This document shows positions 55,050 through 64,000 of a stretch of DNA of 64,000 nt, piece by piece (the first letter of the stretch is position 1; the number at the start of each line of letters is the position of its first letter). Made by a program: the position numbers and the translations under genes. Source of the stretch: Stercorarius parasiticus. Taxonomy: Eukaryota > Chordata > Aves > Charadriiformes > Stercorariidae. The notes beneath the pieces are model-generated. The model was not told where the DNA came from. It did not search any database and saw only the letters and a list, made by a program, of their open reading frames with translations. The stretch spans positions 924,334-988,333 of the forward strand of contig VWZL01006771.1 in the NCBI GenBank assembly GCA_013396915.1. Direction: 5' to 3'.

Positions 55050-55440
55050 CCAGGGCCTTCAGGCCTTTGATCATTTGATGAACATTGGATCCTCAACCTG
55101 GGCCTCCAGCTTCTCAGGCCAGACAAAGAGGGCCCCGGCCGCACAGGCTGGGCCTCGGCTCCCGCCCGAACAAAACCTTTGGCGGCCGCACAGTGTGACA
55201 GCCTGGGAAAGGCCCACCTCAGCAGGGCTGAGATGCCCGCTCTGCCCTTTGATCTTTCATTTTAAACCCCAGCCAAAGCACCAGGTCAGGGGATTTCGCG
55301 TCGCACACCCCCACGGGCAGAGGGGAGCAGGTCAAGAACAAAATGGGGGTGACCGATCTCCAAAAAGCCCTGTGACGCCTTTCTCTGGCCAGTTTCACAT
55401 GACTTGTCTGGCATTGTGAAGCGCTAAGCCCACACTTAAA
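55050..55440. promoter_or_regulatory. Candidate intronic regulatory island (GC-rich, with TCF/LEF-like sites)
   Basis: A CpG- and GC-rich block inside an AT-rich intron. It contains GCGGCCGC at 55182-55189 and two exact CTTTGATC motifs at 55065-55072 and 55247-55254, the core recognised by TCF/LEF factors. There is no exon, promoter element or repeat signature. Enhancer function is inference from composition and motifs only. Confidence 0.3.
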
Positions 55441-56654
55441 ATGGAATTTGACATTACATGGTACAATGGAGTCAATAAATGGCATTCTTCAGTGCTTTTA
55501 CAACAAAGTCAACCCTCCCTTAAGTGGCTGAAAGTTCCAAGCTAGAAAATACTTCTCATTTACTTCTTTATGCGAGTAAATTGCATATACTTTAAATCTA
55601 GTTTTCATTACAGCTTCTCATTGCCGATGACTGAAATGAGCCGAACAAATACCGAACAAAGGTCTACATTAATTTTACAACGTACCATTGCTTCTATTTT
55701 TAAAGACTAGGTTGTCATGTGGCATGTAACAAGCATTGGAAATATCTCCATATTCCTTCACAGAGTAAAAACCTACTTTCCAATGAGCCTGAAAAACTCA
55801 TCTCATCCCATTGAAAAATTTATTTTCAGTACACTACTAAGGAGAAGGCAAACACAACTTTTAACACCAGCAGCAAGTTCCACATGATGCTCATGGGCAG
55901 AAAATTAAGTCCATGTTTGATGAGACATGTTAGCAGAATATGGAGAGAAAAAATGCTAAACTCTTCTTTCTAAAGGGACAGGACACCGCTATGTCCCACA
56001 GGACTGGGATACACAGAATGCAACAGATGACTGCAAAATATGGAGTGTATTTTTTAAATACATATAAAAATATGTCTATGTTAGAAGATTTTAAAAAACT
56101 GTAAAGTGATTAGAACTCAAAGAACTAAATATTGTTTCTCTACTTAAATTAATATATGCTTTTACAATTAATCCTTTTTCTTTAAATGCAAACACATGTG
56201 CATAATGCCAGACCAAGGCAGCTTAAGAACTCAGTTTAAGAAAGGCAAATAACTATTTTTGCTTTATTTTGAACCTCACAAGATTTATCTTCCTGTTAAA
56301 ATGCAGTTCGATGAAACCGTGACACAAAGATGGCCAAAGGCATGGGAAAGGCGTACAACATATAAATAAAGTTGACTATTATGTCTTTTTAACATATGGT
56401 CAGGTTAACATGCCTACTTTTGCCTTCCTTCCTTTTGAAGACAGTATCACTATTAAAAATTTGGTTCAGTTCTAACATACTAAGATTATTTCAGGGCATC
56501 TCAAGTACTTTGCACCGTGAACCATTTACCGATCAACAAAAAGTTAAGGAATGATCCCAGGGTCCCAATCTCTAGAGAATCTATAGACTTCATTTTAAAC
56601 AAATAAACAAACAACAGTATATATTTATGTTGACAGAGGATTTCCCACTTCTTA

Positions 56655-56795
56655 AAATTACATCTCACAGATAAGGAAACTAAGGAACAGAACAGTTAAA
56701 TAAATTGTTCAATATTGAACAGACAGTGGCAGAGCTGGGAACAGAGCATTATCTGATTTATTTTCAGTCCTCTGTCCTGTTCACCACAGTATTTT
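56655..56795 (-). mobile_element. MIR SINE relic (antisense)
   Basis: CACAGATAAGGAAACTAAGG, then GAACAGAACAGTTAAATAAA, then ACAGTGGCAGAGCTGGGAAC. This matches the reverse-complement MIR order: ACAGATGAGGAAACTGAGG, CAGAGAGGTTAAGTAACT, AGTGGCAGAGCCGGGATT. A clear but diverged copy. Confidence 0.7.
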
Positions 56796-57289
56796 TCCTC
56801 CTAAGAGATAAATTCGTGGAGCACATGAGGCCCTGTCTGGTACCAGCTCTTCCAGGTGCTTTGGTGGCAATGGGCAGCTACAAAAAGAAAAGTAATCGCG
56901 TTTGACCATCATGGCTGGGTAGTTGACAGTGGACTGGGCAACAGTCATGAAGCAGCCGAGGACCTAACCCAGGTAACCACTGAATAAGGATTGTACATCC
57001 CCAAGGATTGTACATCTTCTTCTAAAAACTGTAATAGCTATTTTAAATGATAAATTTAAAAATTCAAATACTTCTCATCAGCACAAAGACACCTGCTCAT
57101 TCACAAAGCATTTGCGTTCGGGTTTGTTGTTTGAAATCGCTATGAAAATAAAACTTAAGAACGTTCAGGAGAGTACAATTTGCCTCTAATTTATTCTCAA
57201 ATTTTCTGTGAATATTGCTCCCCACGTTGTCATGGCAACACAAGCACATCTTTCAGTACCGAGGAAGTAACAAGCCTTTCGATTCTCAC

Positions 57290-57354
57290 CTTTGGCCATT
57301 TTATTGAGAACCATGTCAATTAGAATGTAGGTTCCACTTCTTCCTGCACCATCG
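57290..57354 (-). CDS. PTPRN2: PTPRN2 coding exon (signature loop and following helix)
   Basis: Internal 65-bp exon on the minus strand. The acceptor has a long pyrimidine tract ending TTGGCAG and the donor is GTGAGA. It encodes C (completing the split Ser), then [20 protein letters not shown] and K, then G, the first base of a split Gly. Joined to the previous exon it gives the loop [10 protein letters not shown]. In catalytically active classical phosphatases the residue after HCS is Ala. Here it is Asp, the substitution known to abolish or greatly reduce protein-tyrosine phosphatase activity in the IA-2/phogrin family. GRSG and NKMAKG fit PTPRN2; PTPRN (IA-2) typically has GRTG and NRMAKG. 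Open frame continues past the donor into intron for some codons, but that part has no similarity to the family. Confidence 0.97.
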
Positions 57355-59431
57355 CTGCCAACAGAAAGGGAAAAAGAAAAAATAAAGCCTATCAATGTGC
57401 ATCTAGACTCAACATGAAGGTACCCGCCCTTAATGTTATAGTTACACATGAGGGGAGAGGACAGAACGAGGGGCTAAAGTAGGGTACTGAGAGAGGGAGA
57501 GAAAGCTTGCACTGAATTAACACAAGCTGTTCATGGAAGATTAACTACTAGCCTGCATGGGTAATAGGGCTTTGTTTTGATTTTTTTAAACCAAGTTGTG
57601 TTTATGCAATAAAAACATTTTAAACAACAGTGGAAACATCAGTAACCCTAAAAAAGGATACCATTTCTGCTCCAAAAGTACATATAATGAGCTTATAGTC
57701 GCTTGTATATGAGATCAAGAACCACAGAATAAGCTAAACCAGAACATCATCCAGACCGGTCCCCAAATGTTGCAGACTGCATTTAAACAGCGGTCAGAGG
57801 GAATGTATAGAGAGACCTGTCCGAGAACCAAAATATTTGATTACTGAGGGACTGCAATCTCTCTTCACTATACATCACGAATGGTCTGATTTTTCTTTTT
57901 ACTTTTCCCTTTAAATCTTCCCTAGTTGCGACAGCCAGAAAAAAATATTAACATGTAATTCCTAAGAAAGAGCTTTAACATTTGTGCATCATCCGCCCTT
58001 CCTCAGAGACGCGAGCCCAAGCCTTGGGAGCGGGAAAGCTCCCTAATCTGAATGCAGCTTGTGTCCCTTTCAGAGAGCAGTGTGTAATTGCCAGAGTGAT
58101 GCTCTTTTAGAGCTGCTGTTAGCAAACATAATTAAGACCTTAAGTAAAAGCTTTTTTTCTTTCCCTCCCCAAAATTTTTACAAAGGTGCATGTGTGACCA
58201 ATTAGACTGGTATGTAGTTTTATTAATTAAGCCATTATTTTTATTGATAGCTCAATTTGTGTACAAGAATTAATGAAAGGAAAAATAATAGAACAGCATG
58301 AAGCGCGTTATTACATTCTGTTTAGAGGCAGGCTATGAAACTTAATTTTTGTTAAGTCTCCGTAGACAGAGGTTTTTTTCTTTCAGTTGGTAGATCACTG
58401 CTTAGAGAAAAGTAGGTAAGGGTAATAATTTTTTTTTTCTATGTCTATGAAGGGAACAAAGACACAATCTTATTAGTTAAGCTGAATAATGAGATATGAG
58501 GCAGCGATCAGGCCCAATAAAAACAAAAACTACCGAGTTGATGGTAGACATTTCCATCCATCACAGTAAGCAAAGAGCAAGAAACCTGAAGGCTCTTCAT
58601 TGTGCATCAAATGTTTCTTTTCCCAGGCCTCCTGACGGCAATGCAAACAAGCCTGCTCCAGAGCATCCACCTTTGCAGAGGGCCTCCTCGCATCCAGTGG
58701 AAGGTGATTCTGCTGAGCCACACGTGAGAAAACATGTCCCCTCCCTCCTCACCTCCACCCAAACTGCAACACCAGAATGCCTCTTAGCAGGGCTGGTTTT
58801 CCGTCTTCCTTATCTACACAAATATCTTTGATAAATAAGTGCAATATTCTCCTTATAACTCAGAACCTCCAATGGCGAAACCTAACCTTAACATTATTAT
58901 GGTAAAGTTTTCCATTGACCTGCCCAATAGCTTTCGTGTGCATCTATCAGACTGTCAGGCCTAAAGATAATCTGTGTTTAAAGGATTACTCAATCTCTGG
59001 GTAGGTTTCCACTCCCTGACATTGCCAGCTTCTTATCATGATCACTAAAAGCAAGCAAAAAAGAAATAAAACATAATTGAGTGTTAATAAAATAAAGAAG
59101 ACCAAATTGGGAGGGAATGCAAGGAACCCCTATCATTTTGAAGGAGACTTATGAAATTGAAGTGCTACTTATATTGGAAAAGGTGGCCATACATTGTTGA
59201 GTCATGGCACAACATCTGTGAAATCATAGGAAAGGATAATTTTATTATGAAAACAGATCCTACGTATCAGTTAGCATTAAAAAACAGTTGAATTGTATTT
59301 AATACCTTCAACCTACCTCACTATCTGTTTAGTGATTCATCTAAAACTTTAATTTGCCCATTTTGTTTATATCTATATTAAATTCTTACACATACAAATC
59401 TCTCTAAAGCTATTTCAGAAATTGTACTTGC
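57355..59431 (-). other. PTPRN2 intron of 2.1 kb with GC-AG splice sites
   Basis: Begins GCAAGTAC directly after the exon-end CATTGCAG and ends TTGGCAG; the intron is phase 2. The donor AG|GCAAGT is a near-perfect match to U1 apart from the C, as usual for GC-AG introns. An AT-rich block with homeobox-like sites lies at about 58205-58270. Confidence 0.9.
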
Positions 59432-59485
59432 CTGCAATGAACAACTACTGGACAAGAGCGACCCCTGTAGCACTTGTTTACTTTT
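59432..59485 (-). CDS. PTPRN2: PTPRN2 coding exon (start of the phosphatase signature loop; internal exon)
   Basis: Internal 54-bp exon of phogrin, a dense-core-vesicle membrane protein with a receptor-type tyrosine phosphatase fold. Read on the minus strand it has a pyrimidine-rich acceptor ending TTTCAG, then one base completing an Arg codon, then 17 codons giving KVNKCYRGRSCPVVVHC, then AG, the first two bases of a split Ser codon. The segment leads into the HCS of the signature loop and supplies the Cys that is the nucleophile in active phosphatases. The donor is GCAAGT, so the following intron is of the GC-AG class. The nearest GT lies four bases further in; using it would shift the frame and soon reach a stop. 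The exon joins 57290-57354 in perfect phase (AG|C = Ser). As I remember the family, mammals have Ile-Ile where this copy has Val-Val before VHC. The upstream exon ending in DFRR lies beyond position 64000. Confidence 0.95.
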
Positions 59486-61869
59486 CTGAAATAAAACAGA
59501 CACAAAAAATTAATTAAGCATATGACATACTGTTTCTTTAGCCAATTGTCAAAAATAAGCAATAAGGAAAAGCAAATATTGCAGTCTTTAAAGGAACAGT
59601 CAGGTTGATAATTTCACAATATAACAAGCAGTTGTTACATACATAATCTTGTTTAAAGTTTGCTTCTGCTTTGCTGCTGTAGAAATCCCAGAAAATATTC
59701 CATTATCACTCTTGGCTAGGCAAAATAAACGACCTCTTTTCTCAAAAGTCTCATGTCTTAACTCCAAAACTAAGATTATCTTGAGATGCTTTAATTTTAA
59801 AGGCAACTTTGAGTTCATGAGCTTGCTCAAAGAAATATCGAGGGGCATCAAACTGAATCCAAAATTAAAAATGGCTGTTTCAGTATACTTTGTGCAATGT
59901 GTGCTGATTTGTAAAACCAGTTCTCCTCAGAAAGGCAAAAACCCAGTCTCCTCAAAAGCTTCTCACAAAATTCTGAAATGTAATCTATCATGGTAAAAAT
60001 AACTTAAACCATCAGTAAGCTCTACTGCTTTGGTTCTAGTGCAGAAGTCTTACATATTTCATATTTACACATTATTGTCTTCTCCAGCTTTGTGGTTAAA
60101 CATTCTCAGTGGCAAGAGAACATATGTGAAGTCAATCAATAAAAGTACAGCTATAGAACAGGTCCACTGATACGGAAACTCAATGAAGGAATTAACCAGT
60201 GCTGAAGCAAACCAAGATACACAGTCTAAGAACAGAGACCACAAAATTGGTTTAAATCTGTTTAAATTGCCTTACAAAAACCAAAATCCCAAATGGTCTC
60301 TTCTGCTCTAGGATGTATTTTGCATGTCAAGTATGTTACAGGCCCCAAAAACCATAAAATATGCACACATATGTTAACAAGGCAAGCTGAATAAAGGCTA
60401 AAATGGGAAGGCACTGCTTCAAGAAATGAAAACCTTTCATTTAATTTCCTTGATGAGATGTTTGAGTTTACTGGAGCTAGAAGGTCTCCTATGAAACCAT
60501 TTCACAGGGCAGCTTCCAAGGGGTGCCCAGACCCTCCAATAGTCCCCAGTTTGGCGCAAGTGTTACACTGGGTCCTGACTGCTAAACTGAACGGAGCTGC
60601 TGGAATTTGGCAACTGTGGTACGATGTTATTATGAATTTTAAAGCATAACTAACCTACTGAATCATTTAGTTCTTGGCTGTTCATCTATTCACTAACATC
60701 TGTGCTGTGAAAACATGCATATATCTTTAAACATTGCTTACAGTATAGCCTGAAGATGCCTAAACTTCTAAATCTGACAGAGAGCCGGGATACCTGGAAC
60801 TCAACCCAAACAGACTACGGAGATGGTGGTGGTGTCCCATGAAACTGTGTTTTCACATTCTGCTTTTTATTATTTAAGAATCTAATCAAACTTGATAATG
60901 ATATTAAGTTCCTGTAATGATTCCCTTTACACATTAGAATTCAGGAATTTTTCACAATTCTTACTCTTTTGCTTACTGATACAAATCATACTTGCAGAGA
61001 CATTCTGTCTCTATTTATATTCCTTGGATGTAAGTAATTAATGCAGTAGAACAAGTTTCTATGAAATAAGTGGTAAGTCATTGAGAAGCACCTGACTTTA
61101 GAAGTTAAATGGACCATTTATATGTCTGTAAATGCATGTATATGCAGGCACTACCAACTAAAACTTCAATGACTTAAGCTGCAGTAGGGTTTACACACGA
61201 ATGAATCATTCAATTCGTGATGGTCATAGCTGAGGATCAACTCCTTCTATACAACAAAAAGCCTGATATTTATTTTTTGTATTGTACAGTAATTATATTT
61301 GAAATGTCTGTAAAAACACGTGATGCAGTCAGTCTGCATTTCCCTACGTGCAGCTGGTCATCCTCCTCCCACCCCCCATCATGTGCATTAGTAAAGAGTC
61401 GTTCCTGCATTTAAAGTATTAAATAAAAGCTAATAGCTAGAGAGGGGTATTTACCATTTCTTTTTCTGCTTGTGTGGTTCCTTTGTTCCTTGTACAGCAC
61501 CACTAATATGATATTTGCATGTTGTGACTACCCGTCTACCAAAGTCTTAATAGAATTTCAATGACAAACTCGATCTAAACCTATCAGTAGATCAGACCTC
61601 CCAGTAAATCAGACAGCCAGAGACACATGTTAGGGAAAGACATCTTATGTTTCTCAGTTTTATTGAAGGCGTTTCAAACATTTTCATTATCACACATTTC
61701 AGAACACACATTAAAACAAAGGGTTTCAATCCAGCTGGTTCGTAGCTTTGTCTATATATAGTTTATGAAAATATTTAGAAGTGCAGCAACATCTCATTTC
61801 ATTCTTAGTTCTGGCTAATGAGAGTGAGCTGAAAAATCATCAGTAAGCAAAGTTCTTGAATGTTGAAGA

Positions 61870-61903
61870 AAATATATATTTTATATATATATACATATAC
61901 AGG
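61870..61903. repeat. TA-rich microsatellite
   Basis: An AATATATATTTTATATATATATACATATAC-type run about 150 bp from the mir-153 hairpin on its 3' side. Confidence 0.7.
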
Positions 61904-62069
61904 AAGAATTAACTTAGAAAGAATGATTAGTAATACAAACCAACCCTTGGCTCATTGAGTGAAAAAGAAATCAACATGCAAACCATCAGCAAGCAAAGGT
62001 CAGAGGTCGTTAGAGGCTCAGAAAAGGGGTTTCCCACATTGTCCCTGCAGCAGAGTCACAGTTTCCAAT

Positions 62070-62091
62070 GATCACTTTTGTGACTATGCAA
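62070..62091 (-). ncRNA. mature miR-153-3p
   Basis: 22 nt in the 3' arm of the hairpin, starting TTGCATAGTCAC. It is identical to the known vertebrate mature sequence as I recall it. This is the dominant guide strand in known species. Confidence 0.95.
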
Positions 62092-62107
62092 CTGGGCTCA
62101 TATTACT

Positions 62108-62129
62108 AGCTGCAACATCACAAAAATGA
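62108..62129 (-). ncRNA. miR-153-5p (opposite arm)
   Basis: 22 nt in the 5' arm, starting TCATTTTTGTGATG. It pairs with the 3p arm across the ATATGAGCC loop. The star-strand assignment is by position relative to the known precursor. Confidence 0.85.
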
Positions 62130-62790
62130 CACTGGCAACCGCTAATTAGCTGGCAAAATAAGAATTTGTCCATTTTTAAAGTGAGCAGTGTTAGTAAATG
62201 CCATTGCACACAGCGAGAAGTGATAGCATAATAGATATATATTTTAAGCAAAGCCCTCACATGTGATGCTAATTATCTTTTAGCTTAGCAGTCCCTCTTT
62301 AAAGTGTAAATGTGCTCCCTCTGGGCTCAAGAAATATTTAATTACACATATCAGTGCATGACTAACAAGCTAGTCCGGAGCAATAATGATTGGTCTATTG
62401 TTCAAAATGAAATTAGGACTCCAGAAACATTTAAAACTGACCAGTGGTTTCTATAGTAGCCTCACCTCTCAGGGACTGTCTTTTGCACAGATTTTTTAAA
62501 TATATAGAATAATCTCTTTTTGGCAATTTATACCTACATTACGAAAGTATGATAGATTATTCCACAAGGTTTAGTATATCTGCTAAATGCAAAATCATCT
62601 AAAACACTGTCTGATACATACTAAGAAAAATGTAAGCTTTCAGTTTTCAAAGAGACTTGCAAAATTTACTTCAATAAAAATTTTAAGGTCCATATTTCCA
62701 CAGACTCTGGGCAAGGTAATTTTGGGAATCCAATTTTTCTTGGTGATGAATTATAAAAAATAGAGGGTTGGTTATGTATATGCTTAATTT

Positions 62791-62850
62791 CATATATGTA
62801 TGTGAATATATAAATATACACACATATCCATATATATATATACAAACACA
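62791..62850. repeat. TA/CA-rich microsatellite
   Basis: Alternating CATATATGTATG, ATATATAAATATACACAC and CATATATATATATACA blocks, an imperfect dinucleotide repeat about 650 bp upstream of mir-153. Confidence 0.7.
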
Positions 62851-64000
62851 CTGAATGCACATAAAAACAGATAGATTAAAAGAAATGAGAGCAGCCCCTT
62901 CCTAGCACTACCCTACTCTGAGTACAGTAGTGCTGTCAGATGTTTATTCTGGGGGCTTTATGACTCAGCTGTCGTTATCCAGCAGAGTTTGTACTTTAAA
63001 TAGGAAGCTTCAGGTGCAAAACATGTATTGTATAAATGAATTCCAAATACATTATTTCAGCAACAGTGCATTAGTTGTTTTTTTTTGTCATTAAAAAAGC
63101 AGCAACATCAGATGACCAAGAAAACTGAGATTCACAGACCAGCTATTGTGCATGCCAAAATTCCTCTTCAGGCGGAATTTTACTATGCATTCAGTATTAT
63201 GAGTTCATTGTACAAAATCTGCACGTAGCAAATGATTACAGTACCCTACACTGGACTGTGAATACATATTAAATGAACACTCAGAATTCAATTAAATCTT
63301 AACAGGTTCATTCCCATACTGGCTTTAAATACAAAGAATGGCAGCTCCACTACTTTTCTCATCTAGTTATAATTTTTCTTTTTCAAAGTCTTGCACAACA
63401 CTTCTTCAACATGGCTATTTAACCCTTACACAATGTCCCTCTAAGCGGTGCTTTCTTGGCTATATGAACTGTGACTTAGTGTAGACCTAATCCCGCAGTT
63501 CACGCAGGGACCTCAGTTCTTAACGGAAGCAAGTTGGAGTCGAGGTGCTCCCAATTTCAGATGGCCTGGTTGTACAGGCTCATTTATATCCTAGTTAGAA
63601 TTGCTAGCAGATTTCCCACTAACTTCAAAAAGAGCAAAATGGGGCGCTGTGTTGGCTCCGTGCTGCAGCCTCGCACAGCTTAATGGAACCAATTCAGAAT
63701 TTTCACTACACAAATTCACTACAGGCAACTTCCACGGTACCACAAGCGAAGGGAAATCAACCTATGGAAATCACATTAAAGTTTGAACCCAGAGAAGAAA
63801 ACCTTGAAAATTCAATTACAATTTCAACTCCAGCCTATGGCCGTGCTTCCTTCCTCCGCTACTGCATTTGCATTGCGGCTCTGTAGCATATCCTTATTTT
63901 CTTACCTAGCCATTGCTCCTACAGCCTCAGTGCAGCTGCTCTCTGTTACTCGACCTGCACCGTGAGAGATGACTCTGTGCTTTGAAAAGCCTTGCAATAC

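Larger units (their letters stand above)
41075..57289 (-). other. PTPRN2 intron of 16.2 kb (GT-AG)
   Basis: The donor GTGAGA adjoins 57290 and the acceptor TTGCAG adjoins 41074; the intron is phase 1. It contains MIR and CR1 relics, short tandem duplications and a GC-rich island near 55.05-55.4 kb. No PTPRN2 exon is missing from it, because the flanking exons join in frame. Confidence 0.9.
62057..62143 (-). ncRNA. MIR153: mir-153 precursor (PTPRN2-hosted copy)
   Basis: An 87-nt hairpin on the minus strand, the same strand as PTPRN2, inside the intron upstream of the 59432-59485 exon. The 3p arm (62070-62091) carries the whole miR-153-3p, with seed TGCATAG. The 5p arm (62108-62129) matches miR-153-5p (begins TCATTTTTGTGATG). 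The loop ATATGAGCCC matches the mammalian mir-153-2 precursor as I remember it; the only difference I see is one base near the 5' end of the stem. mir-153 is brain- and endocrine-enriched and is known from PTPRN2 and PTPRN introns in mammals. The hairpin is therefore probably processed from the PTPRN2 primary transcript. Confidence 0.97.
59486..64000 (-). other. Part of the PTPRN2 intron hosting mir-153
   Basis: The acceptor TTTCAG adjoins 59485; the upstream donor and exon lie beyond the window. Apart from mir-153 and the AT microsatellites at about 61870 and 62790 I recognise no other element. I searched for the preceding FHFLSW...DFRR exon and did not find it. Confidence 0.85.

Noticed and set aside
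57186..57289. Open-frame extension past the donor of the 57290-57354 exon
   Set aside because: The residues after NKMAKG stop resembling the family exactly at a GTGAGA donor, and the next true exon joins in frame at 41074.

Overview
The window looks like nuclear DNA from a bird. It holds the 3' end of one large vertebrate gene on the minus strand, with long introns, a long 3' flank and sparse old repeats. The bird call rests on three things: CR1 LINE relics (one ends in the bird-type TTCTGTGA tandem repeat near 11610-11630), low overall repeat density, and very short exons split by kilobase introns. A turtle or crocodilian is possible but less likely, because older turtle-type CR1 sequence is present only as decayed relics. 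There are no prokaryotic genes, operons, CRISPR arrays or insertion sequences. Nearly all open frames are chance frames in non-coding DNA.

The gene is PTPRN2 (phogrin / IA-2beta), a membrane protein of dense-core secretory vesicles with a receptor-type tyrosine phosphatase fold. Four coding exons read right to left: 59432-59485, 57290-57354, 41001-41074, and 35510-35581 with the stop codon. Together they encode the last 87 residues, including the phosphatase signature loop and the conserved C terminus. Splice phases (2, 1, 0) match exactly across all three junctions. Paralogue-diagnostic residues ([29 protein letters not shown]) favour PTPRN2 over PTPRN. The intron that interrupts the signature loop uses a GC-AG donor.

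The intron upstream of the 59432-59485 exon carries mir-153 at 62057-62143 on the same strand as the host gene. This matches the mammalian arrangement, where mir-153-2 sits inside PTPRN2. Host and microRNA are therefore probably co-transcribed in neuroendocrine and neural cells.

Layout: 1 to about 30.9 kb is 3' intergenic flank with CR1 and SINE relics and an unresolved base next to an AAT-rich tandem repeat. About 30.9-35.5 kb is the probable 3' UTR, with several alternative poly(A) signals. 35.6-64 kb is PTPRN2 exons and introns, with MIR and CR1 relics, a GC-rich island at 55.05-55.4 kb, AT-rich conserved-looking blocks, and mir-153. I found no convincing undescribed system. The items most worth checking are the GC-AG intron at the catalytic loop, the mir-153 hairpin and its flanks, the GC-rich intronic island with a 296-codon antisense frame, and the 3' UTR length.
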